The notes below the pieces were generated by a model. It saw only the letters and a program-made list of their open reading frames with translations, did not search any database and was not told the DNA's origin. Positions 51,011 to 60,511 of a stretch of DNA of 64,000 nt are shown one piece after another (positions within the stretch are counted from its first letter, which is position 1; each line of letters starts with the position of its first letter). A program made the position numbers and the translations under genes. Source of the DNA: Gloeothece verrucosa PCC 7822 (lineage in GTDB: Bacteria > Cyanobacteriota > Cyanobacteriia > Cyanobacteriales > Microcystaceae); the NCBI RefSeq assembly GCF_000147335.1, contig NC_014501.1:2061501-2125500 (forward strand), in the 5' to 3' direction.

Positions 51011-52305
51011 TTAATCAATACCGCGCTCTTACCCTTCTCTGGAGCGGCACTCGGTTGCCGTTGAAAAACATTTGCCAATGCCGAGATCGCTAGATGGGTG
51101 TAGTAGGTCATCTTGATATAGCCGGGATCGTCCGCGAGATCGCCACCCGTAAAATGAACGAATTTTTGATTGAGCGAGGAAATTTTAGAGAGATTCTTGA
51201 CGAGGAAACGGAGAAATTTATTGCGGGAGGCCATATAGAACGAGTCCACTAGCATCAGCACTAATTCCTCGTGTTGGCGTAGTCTTTTCTCGTATTTGCT
51301 CAGGGCATTCTGTAGCGATCGCGCGTCGTATCCATGTTCTAGATACACTCTGGCGATCTCTCGGGCCGAGTCCATGGCTAGATGCACACCCGATGAATAA
51401 CACGGATCGATAAACACGGCCGCGTCGCCCACTAAAGCCCATCTATCGCCGAAAATTCTTTCTGAGGAGTATCCTAGATTGCCGTATAGGTAAATATCGG
51501 AAACTCTCTCGATATTTTTACCCAAACCCTTTCGCGTTAGCGATAGCGTCCGAATGTAATGATCTAGAAACTGTTCCGGGGAGATACTGGCTTTTTTGTA
51601 ATTATCTAGGGTCGTCACCACACCGATGGATATACGGTCTTTGTCGATCGGGATCAGCCAGAGCCAGCCATCATAGAACATCTGTCCAACGAACCAACCT
51701 TGTTTCAACCGCTCCTCTAGAGCTTCCGCACGATAATGGGCGAAAATCGCCATTTTTTTCAAACGATTTGGCTTGCGAAGGTTGCGTTGGCTGGCGATGA
51801 CCGATCGATAGCCACTACAGTCAAACACCATCTCGGTGCGGATAGACTTACCCTCCATCGTTTGTAGATCTTTGACCTGTAACCCCGTCATTCGTTCGCC
51901 TTCCCAGATCGCCTCCCTGACGAGATGGTGTTGGAAAACTCGGACTCCGTGATCGCGAGCGTTATCTAACAAGATCCGATCAAACTCGCCGCGTTCGACC
52001 ATGAAAGCGTGGCGGAAATCTTTAAAAGAGGCGGTTTCTCGACATTTAGCGAAATCGCTCATCACGGGAGTATCATCGTAATACCAACATCCACCGGGCT
52101 TGTTGAGAAAAGTCGAGCGCATCCGTTCGTAAACCCCGAGGTCTTGGAGAATGGGCATAGTTGCCGGTAATAAAGATTCACCAATATGAAAACGGGGAAA
52201 ATCCGATTTTTCAAAAATAGCGACACTTTTTCCCGCGCGAGCCAAATAAGTGGCGAGGCTAGCACCGGCCGGTCCGCCTCCGATAATAGCGATCTCGTAG
52301 TTCAT
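51007..52305 (-). CDS. Flavin-dependent halogenase-like oxidoreductase
   Basis: A 432-residue FAD enzyme. The N-terminal GGGPAGAS is the dinucleotide site and FPRFHIGESLLPATMPILQD the next conserved block. The halogenase signs are WLWLIP (a WxWxIP match), FIDPCYSSG (FxxPxxSxG) and a lysine in FLNKPGG (K69) at the place of the catalytic lysine of CmlS/PltA-type enzymes. GDAAVFIDP closes the FAD domain. It needs reduced flavin from a partner, which is not next to it. GC content is visibly higher than in neighbouring genes, and it lies between direct repeats. A geranylgeranyl-reductase-like or monooxygenase role is the alternative. Confidence 0.75.
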   Translation of the reverse strand: MNYEIAIIGGGPAGASLATYLARAGKSVAIFEKSDFPRFHIGESLLPATMPILQDLGVYERMRSTFLNKPGGCWYYDDTPVMSDFAKCRETASFKDFRHAFMVERGEFDRILLDNARDHGVRVFQHHLVREAIWEGERMTGLQVKDLQTMEGKSIRTEMVFDCSGYRSVIASQRNLRKPNRLKKMAIFAHYRAEALEERLKQGWFVGQMFYDGWLWLIPIDKDRISIGVVTTLDNYKKASISPEQFLDHYIRTLSLTRKGLGKNIERVSDIYLYGNLGYSSERIFGDRWALVGDAAVFIDPCYSSGVHLAMDSAREIARVYLEHGYDARSLQNALSKYEKRLRQHEELVLMLVDSFYMASRNKFLRFLVKNLSKISSLNQKFVHFTGGDLADDPGYIKMTYYTHLAISALANVFQRQPSAAPEKGKSAVLIK

Positions 52306-53015
52306 AAAGTTATAGTTGGTAAAAGTCTAGTCAAATATTTCAATAGAAATCAACATTATTTCAGATGATCCCTTCGCTTTTTCTTTGAGAAATCATTCTC
52401 CTGGGGTGAACTACGCACCTCTCTATCCCATAGCTATAAAGCATTTGGGAATGCTTATGTTTGGAGTTGTTAATTGTCTCCATCTCGCCGTGATTGCTTT
52501 CTGACCCTATAGAACTCGACTGGTTACGAATCTCACACTTCAGAAGGTTTTTCACCTGTACTAATGAGATTTTAGAGACTCTTTTCATACTATATAAGTT
52601 ACTACATTTTCCCTTATTTGACTATCTTTGTCTTGAAAATTTACAATACCTCTAACGCTTCTATATATGGCCAAGATTCTCGAAAATAATTTATAAATTT
52701 TCCTGAAAAAATCAGTAATTTTACGGAACGTACGGTTCGAGGAGTTAGGGATTTACTCGAATTTCTAGTCCACGCAAAAATACCGCGATTGCTTCAGGGA
52801 TGATAGAAACAGTGAAATTTTTCCCAGTTAAGGGTATATTTTTCACTACTATCGAAGGATAAAAGATTTTTTGTCTAGAGTCAAATCGAGAAAAAGGTAA
52901 TTTTCGGAGTAAATACGCATGAATCCGCTTTAGAGAACTCTGTATCTTACTTAAAAGATAATTTGTCTCTATCAGTCAATATATATAAACAGTCTTTTAT
53001 TGATGTCCAGATACT
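52306..53015. other. Spacer upstream of the halogenase gene, inside the repeat-bounded module
   Basis: About 710 bases without a convincing gene. There is a perfect hairpin AAGCATT-TGGG-AATGCTT at 52439-52456. A short minus-strand frame (about 52361-52588) has no recognisable similarity and no good ribosome binding site. The rest is AT-rich (for example around 52600-52720 and 52960-53000). I saw no transposase remnant I can name, and no tRNA. Confidence 0.45.
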
Positions 53016-53078
53016 TAGGGTGTGAAGCGGGTAAGGTAACGCATCTCAACCTCTTAAATTATTAGTCGTTAAATTTAT
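53016..53078. repeat. Direct repeat copy 2, beside the RluA-type gene stop codon
   Basis: Begins TAGGGTGTGAAGCGGG, less palindromic than copy 1, then GTAACGCAT, and from 53045 the same 34 bases as copy 1 with one difference (G for A in ATTAGTCG). It ends 22 bases before the stop codon of the RluA-type gene. Confidence 0.85.
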
Positions 53079-53100
53079 AAACTTAGTATAAAATAGCCGC

Positions 53101-54789
53101 TTAAAAAGGAGTTTCTACTGTTAAATAAACCTTTTCTTCAGTAGTGGGATGAACAAAACTCAGAGAATAGGCATGAAGATGTAAACGAGTAGTAGCACTC
53201 TCATGTCCATAAAGGCGATCACCGATGATCGGGGTTCCCAGTCCATTTTGATCAGCACAATGAACGCGAATTTGATGAGTACGTCCTGTGACAGGAATAA
53301 ATTCTAGACGAGTAAAATTTTCTGCCACTGCTATCACCTGAAAATGAGTAATACTTTCTTTCCCATAGCAGAAATCAACTTTTTGCCGAGGACGAGTATT
53401 AGGATCGCCCCATAAAGGTAAATTGATCGTTCCTTTCTGTGCAGAAACACCCCCTTTAACTAAAGCGTGATAAACCTTATGTATTTTTCGTTGTCTAAAC
53501 TGTTGGGCAAGATGATTATAAATTTGTCGATGGCGAGCTAATAACAAAATACCAGAAGTATCTTGGTCTAAACGATGTACAACCATACACTGATCACCAT
53601 CAGCTAATAAATGAGTTATGCGGCTAATAACACTATCATACTGATGACTACCACGACCCGGAACCGATAATAACCCTTCTGGCTTATTAATGGCAATCAA
53701 GTATTCATCCTCATAAATAATTGGTAAAATTTCTTTGGCATTAACAGTCGTTAAGCCCGCCAGATCAAGGGGGGTTGGGGGGATCACGCCAGAAGAAGAG
53801 GAAGAAGTTAACCCAGAGAGCAAAAACCCCATTAACGGTTGACAACGAGCCGCACAAGCCGGATAAAATCGTCCCTGAACTTTATCTTGGTGAGTCGGGG
53901 AGGTTCCCCACCAAAACTCAGCCATCGCTAGAGGAATTAGCTGATGAGTAGCCGCATAATGAAGAAGTTTAGGAGCGCAGCATTCCCCGGTTCCAGTGGG
54001 CAAACCTCCCAAGTGCTGTAATGATAGAGACTGACCTAAAAAATTCGTCAGCGAGTAATGGGCACTCATCAACTGTTGTAATTGACGCGATAGCAGTTTT
54101 CGCCGTTGTTTGAGTTGGCGAATATTTTCATCAGCTTGTTGAATGAGCATCACAAGCGGCTGTAAGCTTTCATCCCGTTGATTTTTTAGCCGCCGTCGTT
54201 CAATGCCTTCTAGGCGACTTTGCTGATTCAATTGTTCTAAAGCCTGGCTGAGAGTTTCTCCGCTTAAGGTTGAATAGAGCAATTCTCTTTGTTGCTGTCG
54301 CTGTTGTTTACTTTGTTGATGAGTGGCGGCTAATTGTTGTAATTTAGAGGAAAATTCTTGAGACAATTGTTCATAGAGCGAACGTTCAGGAATATTTTGT
54401 AGTGATAGTAATTGTTGTTTAATTTCCTCTAATGTACTTAAAGTATAAGCTTCTTCTAAAACTAAAGAATTTCGCCCAGAAATAGAACCCACCCAACCAT
54501 CCACTTCTGATTTTCCCTGAAGAAGTCCAGAAAAAGCTTTCAGTACCCGTTTTTCCCCTTGTGCAGTTTGTACGAGCAAAACTCCGTACATTTTACCTTC
54601 AGCGTAATTTTCCTGAGCGGCGGCTAATTGTCGCATTAATCCATAAGCAACGGCTTCTGATAATTTTGTACGTGGTAATTTATGGGTTAAGCCGCTCTTT
54701 TGACAACGCCCTTGATACCAATAAGTCACAGTGGAGTCTGACTCTTGTTCATTATCCTCAATGAAATCTGAAAGCTTAAGAAGCATCAT
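53101..54789 (-). CDS. Long RluA-type pseudouridine synthase
   Basis: A 562-residue RNA-modifying enzyme. The C-terminal part (about 345-562) is an RluA fold: LIAINKPEGLLSVPGRG, catalytic Asp in VVHRLDQDTSGILLLAR, QRKIHKVYHALVKG, and the end PVTGRTHQIRVHC. Residues about 150-250 are a Gln/Arg/Leu-rich coiled coil (QQSKQQRQQQRELLYSTLSG...), and the N-terminal 130 residues an unknown domain. The layout is known from cyanobacteria. A GC-neutral stretch at about residues 325-345 (SSSSSGVIPPTPLDL) looks like a linker. It follows the dioxygenase gene by 10 bases. Confidence 0.88.
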   Translation of the reverse strand: MMLLKLSDFIEDNEQESDSTVTYWYQGRCQKSGLTHKLPRTKLSEAVAYGLMRQLAAAQENYAEGKMYGVLLVQTAQGEKRVLKAFSGLLQGKSEVDGWVGSISGRNSLVLEEAYTLSTLEEIKQQLLSLQNIPERSLYEQLSQEFSSKLQQLAATHQQSKQQRQQQRELLYSTLSGETLSQALEQLNQQSRLEGIERRRLKNQRDESLQPLVMLIQQADENIRQLKQRRKLLSRQLQQLMSAHYSLTNFLGQSLSLQHLGGLPTGTGECCAPKLLHYAATHQLIPLAMAEFWWGTSPTHQDKVQGRFYPACAARCQPLMGFLLSGLTSSSSSGVIPPTPLDLAGLTTVNAKEILPIIYEDEYLIAINKPEGLLSVPGRGSHQYDSVISRITHLLADGDQCMVVHRLDQDTSGILLLARHRQIYNHLAQQFRQRKIHKVYHALVKGGVSAQKGTINLPLWGDPNTRPRQKVDFCYGKESITHFQVIAVAENFTRLEFIPVTGRTHQIRVHCADQNGLGTPIIGDRLYGHESATTRLHLHAYSLSFVHPTTEEKVYLTVETPF

Positions 54790-54799
54790 TAATATTTTT

Positions 54800-55465
54800 T
54801 TAGACTAACTCGGGTGTTTGATTTAAAATAATATTAAATTGACCATTACGTACCTTCAATGAATCATCAGCCTTTAAATCCATCATGACTAAATTTCGCT
54901 GATGGGGAGGAACTCGTTGCAAAATTCTATCTTTTTGGTTCAGTTTTTCTTCTTCTGAAAAATAAAGCTGAGTAATTAAAGGAGGCAGCTTAGGAGCCGT
55001 TATTTTAAAATGAATATGAGGAGGCCTAACCCAATCATCAGTAACCGGATAACCACCAGGTTTAATGGTGATAAAAGAATATTTTCCCTGATCATCTGTG
55101 GTGGCATAACCCCAATATTGAAAGTTAGGGTCAATGGGAGCCGGATTAGGATCGTAGTCATGATTATAACGTCCAGAGGCACAGGCTTGCCAAATCTCGA
55201 CTCTAGCTCGGAGCGGCTGACAGTCTTCAGTTAAGACACACCCTCTAATCACGATGGTTTCACCGAAAGCAGCTTTTTTATGACCATCAATTACGGTTAG
55301 ATTGTTATTTTGGTCTAAAGGAAACTGTAGAGGATAAAAAGGCCCTTGTGTCTGCGGCGGAGTCAGAGAACATTTCCCCTTAGTTAGAGACAGTGGAGCA
55401 GTGATTAACCCCATTCCCAAAAGACTTGTTTGTTTTAAAAAAATTCTTCTGTTTTTTACAGCCAT
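54800..55465 (-). CDS. Tat-exported intradiol ring-cleavage dioxygenase-like protein
   Basis: A 221-residue protein. The N-terminus NRRIFLKQTSLLGMGLITAP is a twin-arginine signal. The mature fold is that of protocatechuate/catechol intradiol dioxygenases: QTQGPFYP, VEIWQACASGRYNHDYD (first Tyr ligand), GYATTDDQGKYSF and RPPHIHFKI with two His ligands of Fe(III). A second tyrosine must come from the YPVTDD or nearby segment. Start: ATG at 55463-55465 rather than a TTG four codons upstream. It is exported, so the substrate is an external catechol-type compound. It forms an operon with the RluA-type gene 10 bases away. Confidence 0.82.
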   Translation of the reverse strand: MAVKNRRIFLKQTSLLGMGLITAPLSLTKGKCSLTPPQTQGPFYPLQFPLDQNNNLTVIDGHKKAAFGETIVIRGCVLTEDCQPLRARVEIWQACASGRYNHDYDPNPAPIDPNFQYWGYATTDDQGKYSFITIKPGGYPVTDDWVRPPHIHFKITAPKLPPLITQLYFSEEEKLNQKDRILQRVPPHQRNLVMMDLKADDSLKVRNGQFNIILNQTPELV

Positions 55466-55477
55466 TTTATTACTCAA

Positions 55478-55834
55478 TTTTGGGATTTTAGTTAAACAAA
55501 AATTTCTGCATGATTGATTATATCGCGGTTAAAGCGGCAAGAGGCAAGAGGCAAGATTTCAATGGTCTCAGTTCTTATTCATCCCCGTTAAGCCTGCAAT
55601 TTTTTAAAACTTAACGTTTTAATTGATAAACTTAAAATTTCTCAATGTTCTAATGGATTATAATTTATCATTGACAGCATCATCCTAAGACTAATAGGTC
55701 TTGGGAAATCAAAAAACAAACGGATTGAGTCAACGAGGATTTGTCAAAAAAAACATCTCGTTTGGCGAATCCTTAAGATTAGCTGATTAATAATAAGTTT
55801 TTGCCGCACAGATTAAGTTTAAGTTGATGAGGAG
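55478..55834. other. Divergent promoter region with a small tandem repeat
   Basis: A 357-base AT-rich spacer between the divergent dioxygenase and CHAT exoprotein genes. It contains GGCAAGA three times in tandem (55536-55556). No gene, terminator or tRNA was seen. The promoters of both genes are expected here. Confidence 0.5.
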
Positions 55835-58800
55835 TTGAAAAAGAAAAATATGAACAAAAACATTGCCTTAATCGCTGCTTTAATGGGATTAGGATTAAGC
55901 CCTCAACTGATTCAAGCTCAAGAAATTACTCCCGCTCATGATGGAACTGGTACAGTAGTCACCCCCAATGGTAACCGCTTCGATATTGGTGGTGGGACGC
56001 TTTCTGGAGATGGAAAAAATTTATTTCAAAGTTTTTCTCAATTTGGCTTAAATGCGAGTCAAATTGCTAATTTTCTCTCTTCACCCAGTATTGTCAACAT
56101 TTTGAGTCGGGTAACGGGCGGCAATCCTTCTATTATTAACGGACTGATTCAAGTCACTGGCGGCAACTCCAACCTATATTTAATTAATCCTGCCGGGATT
56201 ATCTTTGGTTCGGGAGCCAGTTTGAATGTACCAGCAGATTTTACCGCCAGTACAGCTACCCGAATAGGATTTAATGGTGGGTGGTTTAATGCCTTCGGAA
56301 CCAATAATTATCAAGCCCTTAACGGAAATCCCAACAGTTTTGTCTTTGGTAACTCTAATCCCGCCGCTATTATCAATGCCGGCAATTTGAAGGTTAATCC
56401 CTCTCAACAACTAGCTTTAATGGCTGGAGTGGTGATTAATACGGGAACGATGGAGGCTCCTGGCGGAAAAATAACCGTTGCCGCCGTTCCGGGCACTAGC
56501 CGCCTGAAAATCTCCCAAGAAGGACAGATTTTAAGTTTAGAAGTCAATGTACCCACTGATGAGTTAGGCAACCCCTTACCATTTACGGTGGGATCTGTTC
56601 CGGCTCTATTAACAGGAAGCTCTGTAGATACCGGCTTAGTGGTTACCCCCTCATCACAAGTGCAACTAGCCGCCACTAATACCCCCATTCCCACCACCCC
56701 CGGCAATGCAACCGTTTCCGGAACCCTCAATACATCTAATGGAAATGCCGCCGCATTAGGGGGAGAAATCAGCGTTACCGGCCAACAGGTGAGTTTACTC
56801 AATGCAAGTATAAAAGCCGATGGAAGCAATGGAGGAGGAACCGTTCTCATCGGGGGCGACTATCAAGGACAAGGCACAATTCCCAACGCCCAAAATACTT
56901 ATGTAGACAGCCAATCAGTGATAAACGCTAATGCCGGTGCAACGGGAAACGGCGGTAAGGTGATCGTCTGGGCAGATCAGACAACCCAGTTTAACGGTAC
57001 TATTAATGCGCGTGGCGGTCAACTTGCCGGTGATGGGGGTTTCGCTGAAGTTTCCGGTCAGCAAAATCTCAGCTTTCAGGGTAATGTGGATTTAACGGCG
57101 ACGAATGGGAATTTAGGAACCTTATTACTCGACCCGGAAAATATCACCATCGTCGATGGAAATGGAGGAGCAAATGATAGTCAATTACCGGAAATTACGG
57201 CTAACAATAATACAGGCGCAACCTTTACGATTTCTGAAACCAAATTAGAACAGTTACCCGCCACAGCGAATGTTGTTTTAGAAGCAACCAATAACATTAC
57301 TATCAACGATTTAGCCGATAATCAATTAACATTTCAGCCAGGCCCCGGCGGTTCAATTCGCTTGACGGCGGATGCAGATAATAACGGAAATGGCTCTTTT
57401 TCCATGAATTCTAACGATACGATCCAAGCCTCAGCCAGAGATATTAGCATTTCTGGAGCCAATCTAGCCGTAGGAAATCTTGATACCAGTGCCAGCGCGG
57501 CTAATGGAGGAGCGATTAATTTAACGGCTACTAATGGTTCTATTACAGTTAATGGAAGCTTACTTTCTAAGTCTGATACCTCCAATGGAGGAGCCGTTAA
57601 TTTATCAGCAACTGGCAATATTTCAACGGGGAATATTATAACCTATTCTGATGATAACGGGGTAGGCGGTAATGTGACGCTCAATGCCGGCGGAAATATT
57701 GATACCACTACAGGAGTGGGTTATAACGTAGATCTTCCTCAATCCCTGAATGATTTAAAAGTTCCTAGCATTGTATCAGGGTCAGAATTAGGAGATGGAG
57801 GGAATGTTAATCTTACAGCTAACGGTAATATCAAAACCGGTTTTATTGTCTCAGGTTCTTATGAAAATGGTACAGGAGGCAACATCAATCTAGAAAGTAA
57901 AAGCGGCTCTATTAATACTAACCTCACTGAACAAGTGCAAGGAGAACAGGTAACTGTGGGGGCGTTAGTTTCGGCATCGCGCTTAGGGAATGGCGGGAAC
58001 GTTTCTCTAAAAGCCTCTAAAGATATTACCACCGGCATCATTGCTACAGGAACCATCGGACCCCAGCAAGGCGGCAACGTCACCCTAGAAAGTACAGGCG
58101 GTTCAGTGAATACGGCGGCGGGGGCTAATTTTAAAGCCCCTAGTGTTAACCTATTAACCCTTTTAGGCGTTCCCCAACTGGCGGCAGAGCAAGCTCAAGG
58201 GCTGACCGTTGGACTAGGTATTTTTTCCTTCTCTAATCAAGGTCAAGGGGGAAATGTCACCATTACCGCCGCCAATGATATTACCACCAGTAATATTGTG
58301 ACAGGTAGCCTAGGCAAACAGGGAGGAAACATTACCCTAAAAAGCTTAAATGGTGCCATTGATACCTCTTCAGGGATTTTTGCCCAGAACCTAACTCAAG
58401 AATTTTTGACCAATTTAGGCGTAGATGCCAATATAGCCTCTATTGCTCAAGCCATTAGTCAACGCCGCTTTGGAGGACTATTATCTCTATCTATTTTTGG
58501 CAATGCCGGGCAAATTAGTTTGCAAGCGAAGGGCGACATTTCTACGAATTATATCGTCTCATCTAGCTTTAGTGGACAGGGAGGAGACATCAGCATTCGC
58601 AGTGCTACTGGAGATATAACCTCGGGTCCAGTGATGCTTAATCAGGCAAGTTTTATGTCTTCTCCCTTGAGTAATCCTAACGGATTTGTAATTCCAGGAA
58701 TTAACAATCAGCAACTCTTGGATCTCTTGACGCTTGGAGGCATTAATAGTTCCGGTGCTAATGGTGGAGATGTTACCCTAGAAGCGCCTCAAGGAAACGT

Positions 58801-60490
58801 AACGGTTACCAGTATTAACGCTCAAGGGGGAGCTAATGGAACAGGAGGAAATGTTAATATTGCGGCCGGAGAATTTGTCAGACTTTTAGATAGCTTTACC
58901 GATCAAACGGGTATTGAAGCCAGCATTTCAACGGTAGGAGGAGCCGGTGGCGGTTCTATTACGGTTCGTCATGGGGGCAGAGGAATAACGCCTTTTGTGG
59001 TGGGTGATCCTTCGGTGAATGGAAGTGCAGGAGCCTTAAACAGTGGGCAATTCCAGTTTGTACCGGCTGGATCTTTTCCCTTTACCACCAGCCGGGGAAA
59101 TGTGGCGATTATTTCAGTTGATTTTAGAAATTTGGTGGCAATTCCTCAAGTTTTTCAACCTGAACAACCCCCTGCTATTACAACAGCTACAGCTTTAACA
59201 CCGACTATCACCATTAATACTCTAGAACAAACTCGGGAAATATTGGCTTATATCGAGCGGGAAACCTCAGAAATTCCGGCGTTAATTTATGTAAGTTTTG
59301 TGCCGCCGGGCTTGATTAATGGCTCAGTAACCAATGAAGATTTTGCCACAAAAGAAGCCAATTTAACCGCTCAGTATCAAAATGCTTTGAGCTTACCCCA
59401 AAATAAAAATACTTCGGTATTGGGGGTGATTCCTGAAGAAAATTATGAACTCGAATTAATGCTGATTACGCGAGAAGGAAAGCCCTATCGCATACAATTA
59501 CCCGGTGTAACCCGTAAACAAGTGCAAGCCATAGCCGAGGAATTTTATGTAGAAGTTTCTAACCAGGGAAGTGATTATAAAACCGATGCGGAGCAACTGT
59601 ATAATTGGCTTCTGGCTCCCTTGGAACAGGAACTCGCGGCTAGAAAAATTGATAGTGTATTGTTTTTTCTGCCCACTGGGCTACGTTTAATTCCTCTGGC
59701 AGCACTTTATGATAAAAATGATCCGGAAAATAAACATTTCGTGATTCAAAAAGACTATACCGTTGGGTTAGCGCCTTCTCTGAATCTGGTAGATTATCGC
59801 TATCGAAATCTTAAAAATGCGCCGGTTTTAGCCTTTGGTGCTTCGCAATTTCCCGCCGAGCAAGAGCAACAACCTTTACCGGCGGTGAGTGTTGAATTGC
59901 CGCTTATTGCCGGACAAATTCGCTCGGGAGAATATTTTCTCAATCAACAATTTACTCTCAATAACCTGCAACGTCAACGCAATCAAGAGCCTTTTCCTAT
60001 CGTTCATTTAGCCACTCACGCTGATTTTAATCCTGATAATCTCAATGAAAGTTATATTCAACTTTACAATCAAAAGTTAAGGCTTCCTCAATGGCAAAAT
60101 ATGGATTTAGATGCCCCAACGGTTGATTTACTGGTGATTTCTGCTTGTAAAACGGCTGTAGGAAATCCCGATATAGAATTGGGTTTTGCCGGGTTAGCGG
60201 TTCAAGCAGGGGTGAAAACGGCCATCGCATCTCTGTGGTATGTGGGTGATACGGGTACTCTCGCTTTGATGGATCAATTTTATCGTCAATTAAAGACAGC
60301 ACCGATCAAAGCGGTTGCTTTACGAGATGCTCAACGAGCGATGCTTTCTCAAGAGGTTAGACAAGAGGGAAATCAATTAATTACCCCAGAGGGAAATATT
60401 ACTTTACCTAATAATAATAACGGCGAACAGTCGGATTTATCTCATCCTTATTATTGGGCTTCTTTTACTTTAATTGGTAGTCCTTGGTAA
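55835..60490 (+). CDS. Two-partner-secreted exoprotein with C-terminal CHAT protease domain
   Basis: A 1551-residue protein. After a signal peptide (IALIAALMGLGLSPQLIQAQ) comes the TPS/haemagglutinin secretion domain (about 30-270), with DIGGGTLSGDGKNLFQSFSQ and NLYLINPAGIIFGSGA. A long beta-helix of repeated GGNVxLxxxGxIxT units follows (about 280-1060). The last 300 residues are a CHAT domain: PIVHLATHADFNPD (H1395) and LLVISACKTAVGNP (C1438) form the caspase-like dyad, and GFAGLAVQAGVKTAIASLW follows. It should be moved out by the TpsB at 60608-62410. CHAT proteins of this type are known in cyanobacteria, but substrates are not. Two starts are near 55835; the second Met is at about residue 6. 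Confidence 0.9.
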   Translation: MKKKNMNKNIALIAALMGLGLSPQLIQAQEITPAHDGTGTVVTPNGNRFDIGGGTLSGDGKNLFQSFSQFGLNASQIANFLSSPSIVNILSRVTGGNPSIINGLIQVTGGNSNLYLINPAGIIFGSGASLNVPADFTASTATRIGFNGGWFNAFGTNNYQALNGNPNSFVFGNSNPAAIINAGNLKVNPSQQLALMAGVVINTGTMEAPGGKITVAAVPGTSRLKISQEGQILSLEVNVPTDELGNPLPFTVGSVPALLTGSSVDTGLVVTPSSQVQLAATNTPIPTTPGNATVSGTLNTSNGNAAALGGEISVTGQQVSLLNASIKADGSNGGGTVLIGGDYQGQGTIPNAQNTYVDSQSVINANAGATGNGGKVIVWADQTTQFNGTINARGGQLAGDGGFAEVSGQQNLSFQGNVDLTATNGNLGTLLLDPENITIVDGNGGANDSQLPEITANNNTGATFTISETKLEQLPATANVVLEATNNITINDLADNQLTFQPGPGGSIRLTADADNNGNGSFSMNSNDTIQASARDISISGANLAVGNLDTSASAANGGAINLTATNGSITVNGSLLSKSDTSNGGAVNLSATGNISTGNIITYSDDNGVGGNVTLNAGGNIDTTTGVGYNVDLPQSLNDLKVPSIVSGSELGDGGNVNLTANGNIKTGFIVSGSYENGTGGNINLESKSGSINTNLTEQVQGEQVTVGALVSASRLGNGGNVSLKASKDITTGIIATGTIGPQQGGNVTLESTGGSVNTAAGANFKAPSVNLLTLLGVPQLAAEQAQGLTVGLGIFSFSNQGQGGNVTITAANDITTSNIVTGSLGKQGGNITLKSLNGAIDTSSGIFAQNLTQEFLTNLGVDANIASIAQAISQRRFGGLLSLSIFGNAGQISLQAKGDISTNYIVSSSFSGQGGDISIRSATGDITSGPVMLNQASFMSSPLSNPNGFVIPGINNQQLLDLLTLGGINSSGANGGDVTLEAPQGNVTVTSINAQGGANGTGGNVNIAAGEFVRLLDSFTDQTGIEASISTVGGAGGGSITVRHGGRGITPFVVGDPSVNGSAGALNSGQFQFVPAGSFPFTTSRGNVAIISVDFRNLVAIPQVFQPEQPPAITTATALTPTITINTLEQTREILAYIERETSEIPALIYVSFVPPGLINGSVTNEDFATKEANLTAQYQNALSLPQNKNTSVLGVIPEENYELELMLITREGKPYRIQLPGVTRKQVQAIAEEFYVEVSNQGSDYKTDAEQLYNWLLAPLEQELAARKIDSVLFFLPTGLRLIPLAALYDKNDPENKHFVIQKDYTVGLAPSLNLVDYRYRNLKNAPVLAFGASQFPAEQEQQPLPAVSVELPLIAGQIRSGEYFLNQQFTLNNLQRQRNQEPFPIVHLATHADFNPDNLNESYIQLYNQKLRLPQWQNMDLDAPTVDLLVISACKTAVGNPDIELGFAGLAVQAGVKTAIASLWYVGDTGTLALMDQFYRQLKTAPIKAVALRDAQRAMLSQEVRQEGNQLITPEGNITLPNNNNGEQSDLSHPYYWASFTLIGSPW

Positions 60491-60511
60491 GCGAATTTCG
60501 CCTCCTGTTGA

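Noticed and set aside
52361..52588. Minus-strand frame of 75 codons upstream of the halogenase gene, considered as a transposase or maturase tail
   Set aside because: No motif of either family could be identified; no start signal. Kept only as part of the spacer description.
52725..52760. Sequence ACGTACGGTTCGAGG looking like a tRNA T-arm or group II intron fragment
   Set aside because: No acceptor stem or anticodon arm can be folded around it, and no intron domain V was seen nearby.
57334..57618. Antisense frames inside the exoprotein gene (also near 56404-56850 and 57859-58083)
   Set aside because: They are the mirror of the regular beta-helix repeats and lack start signals.
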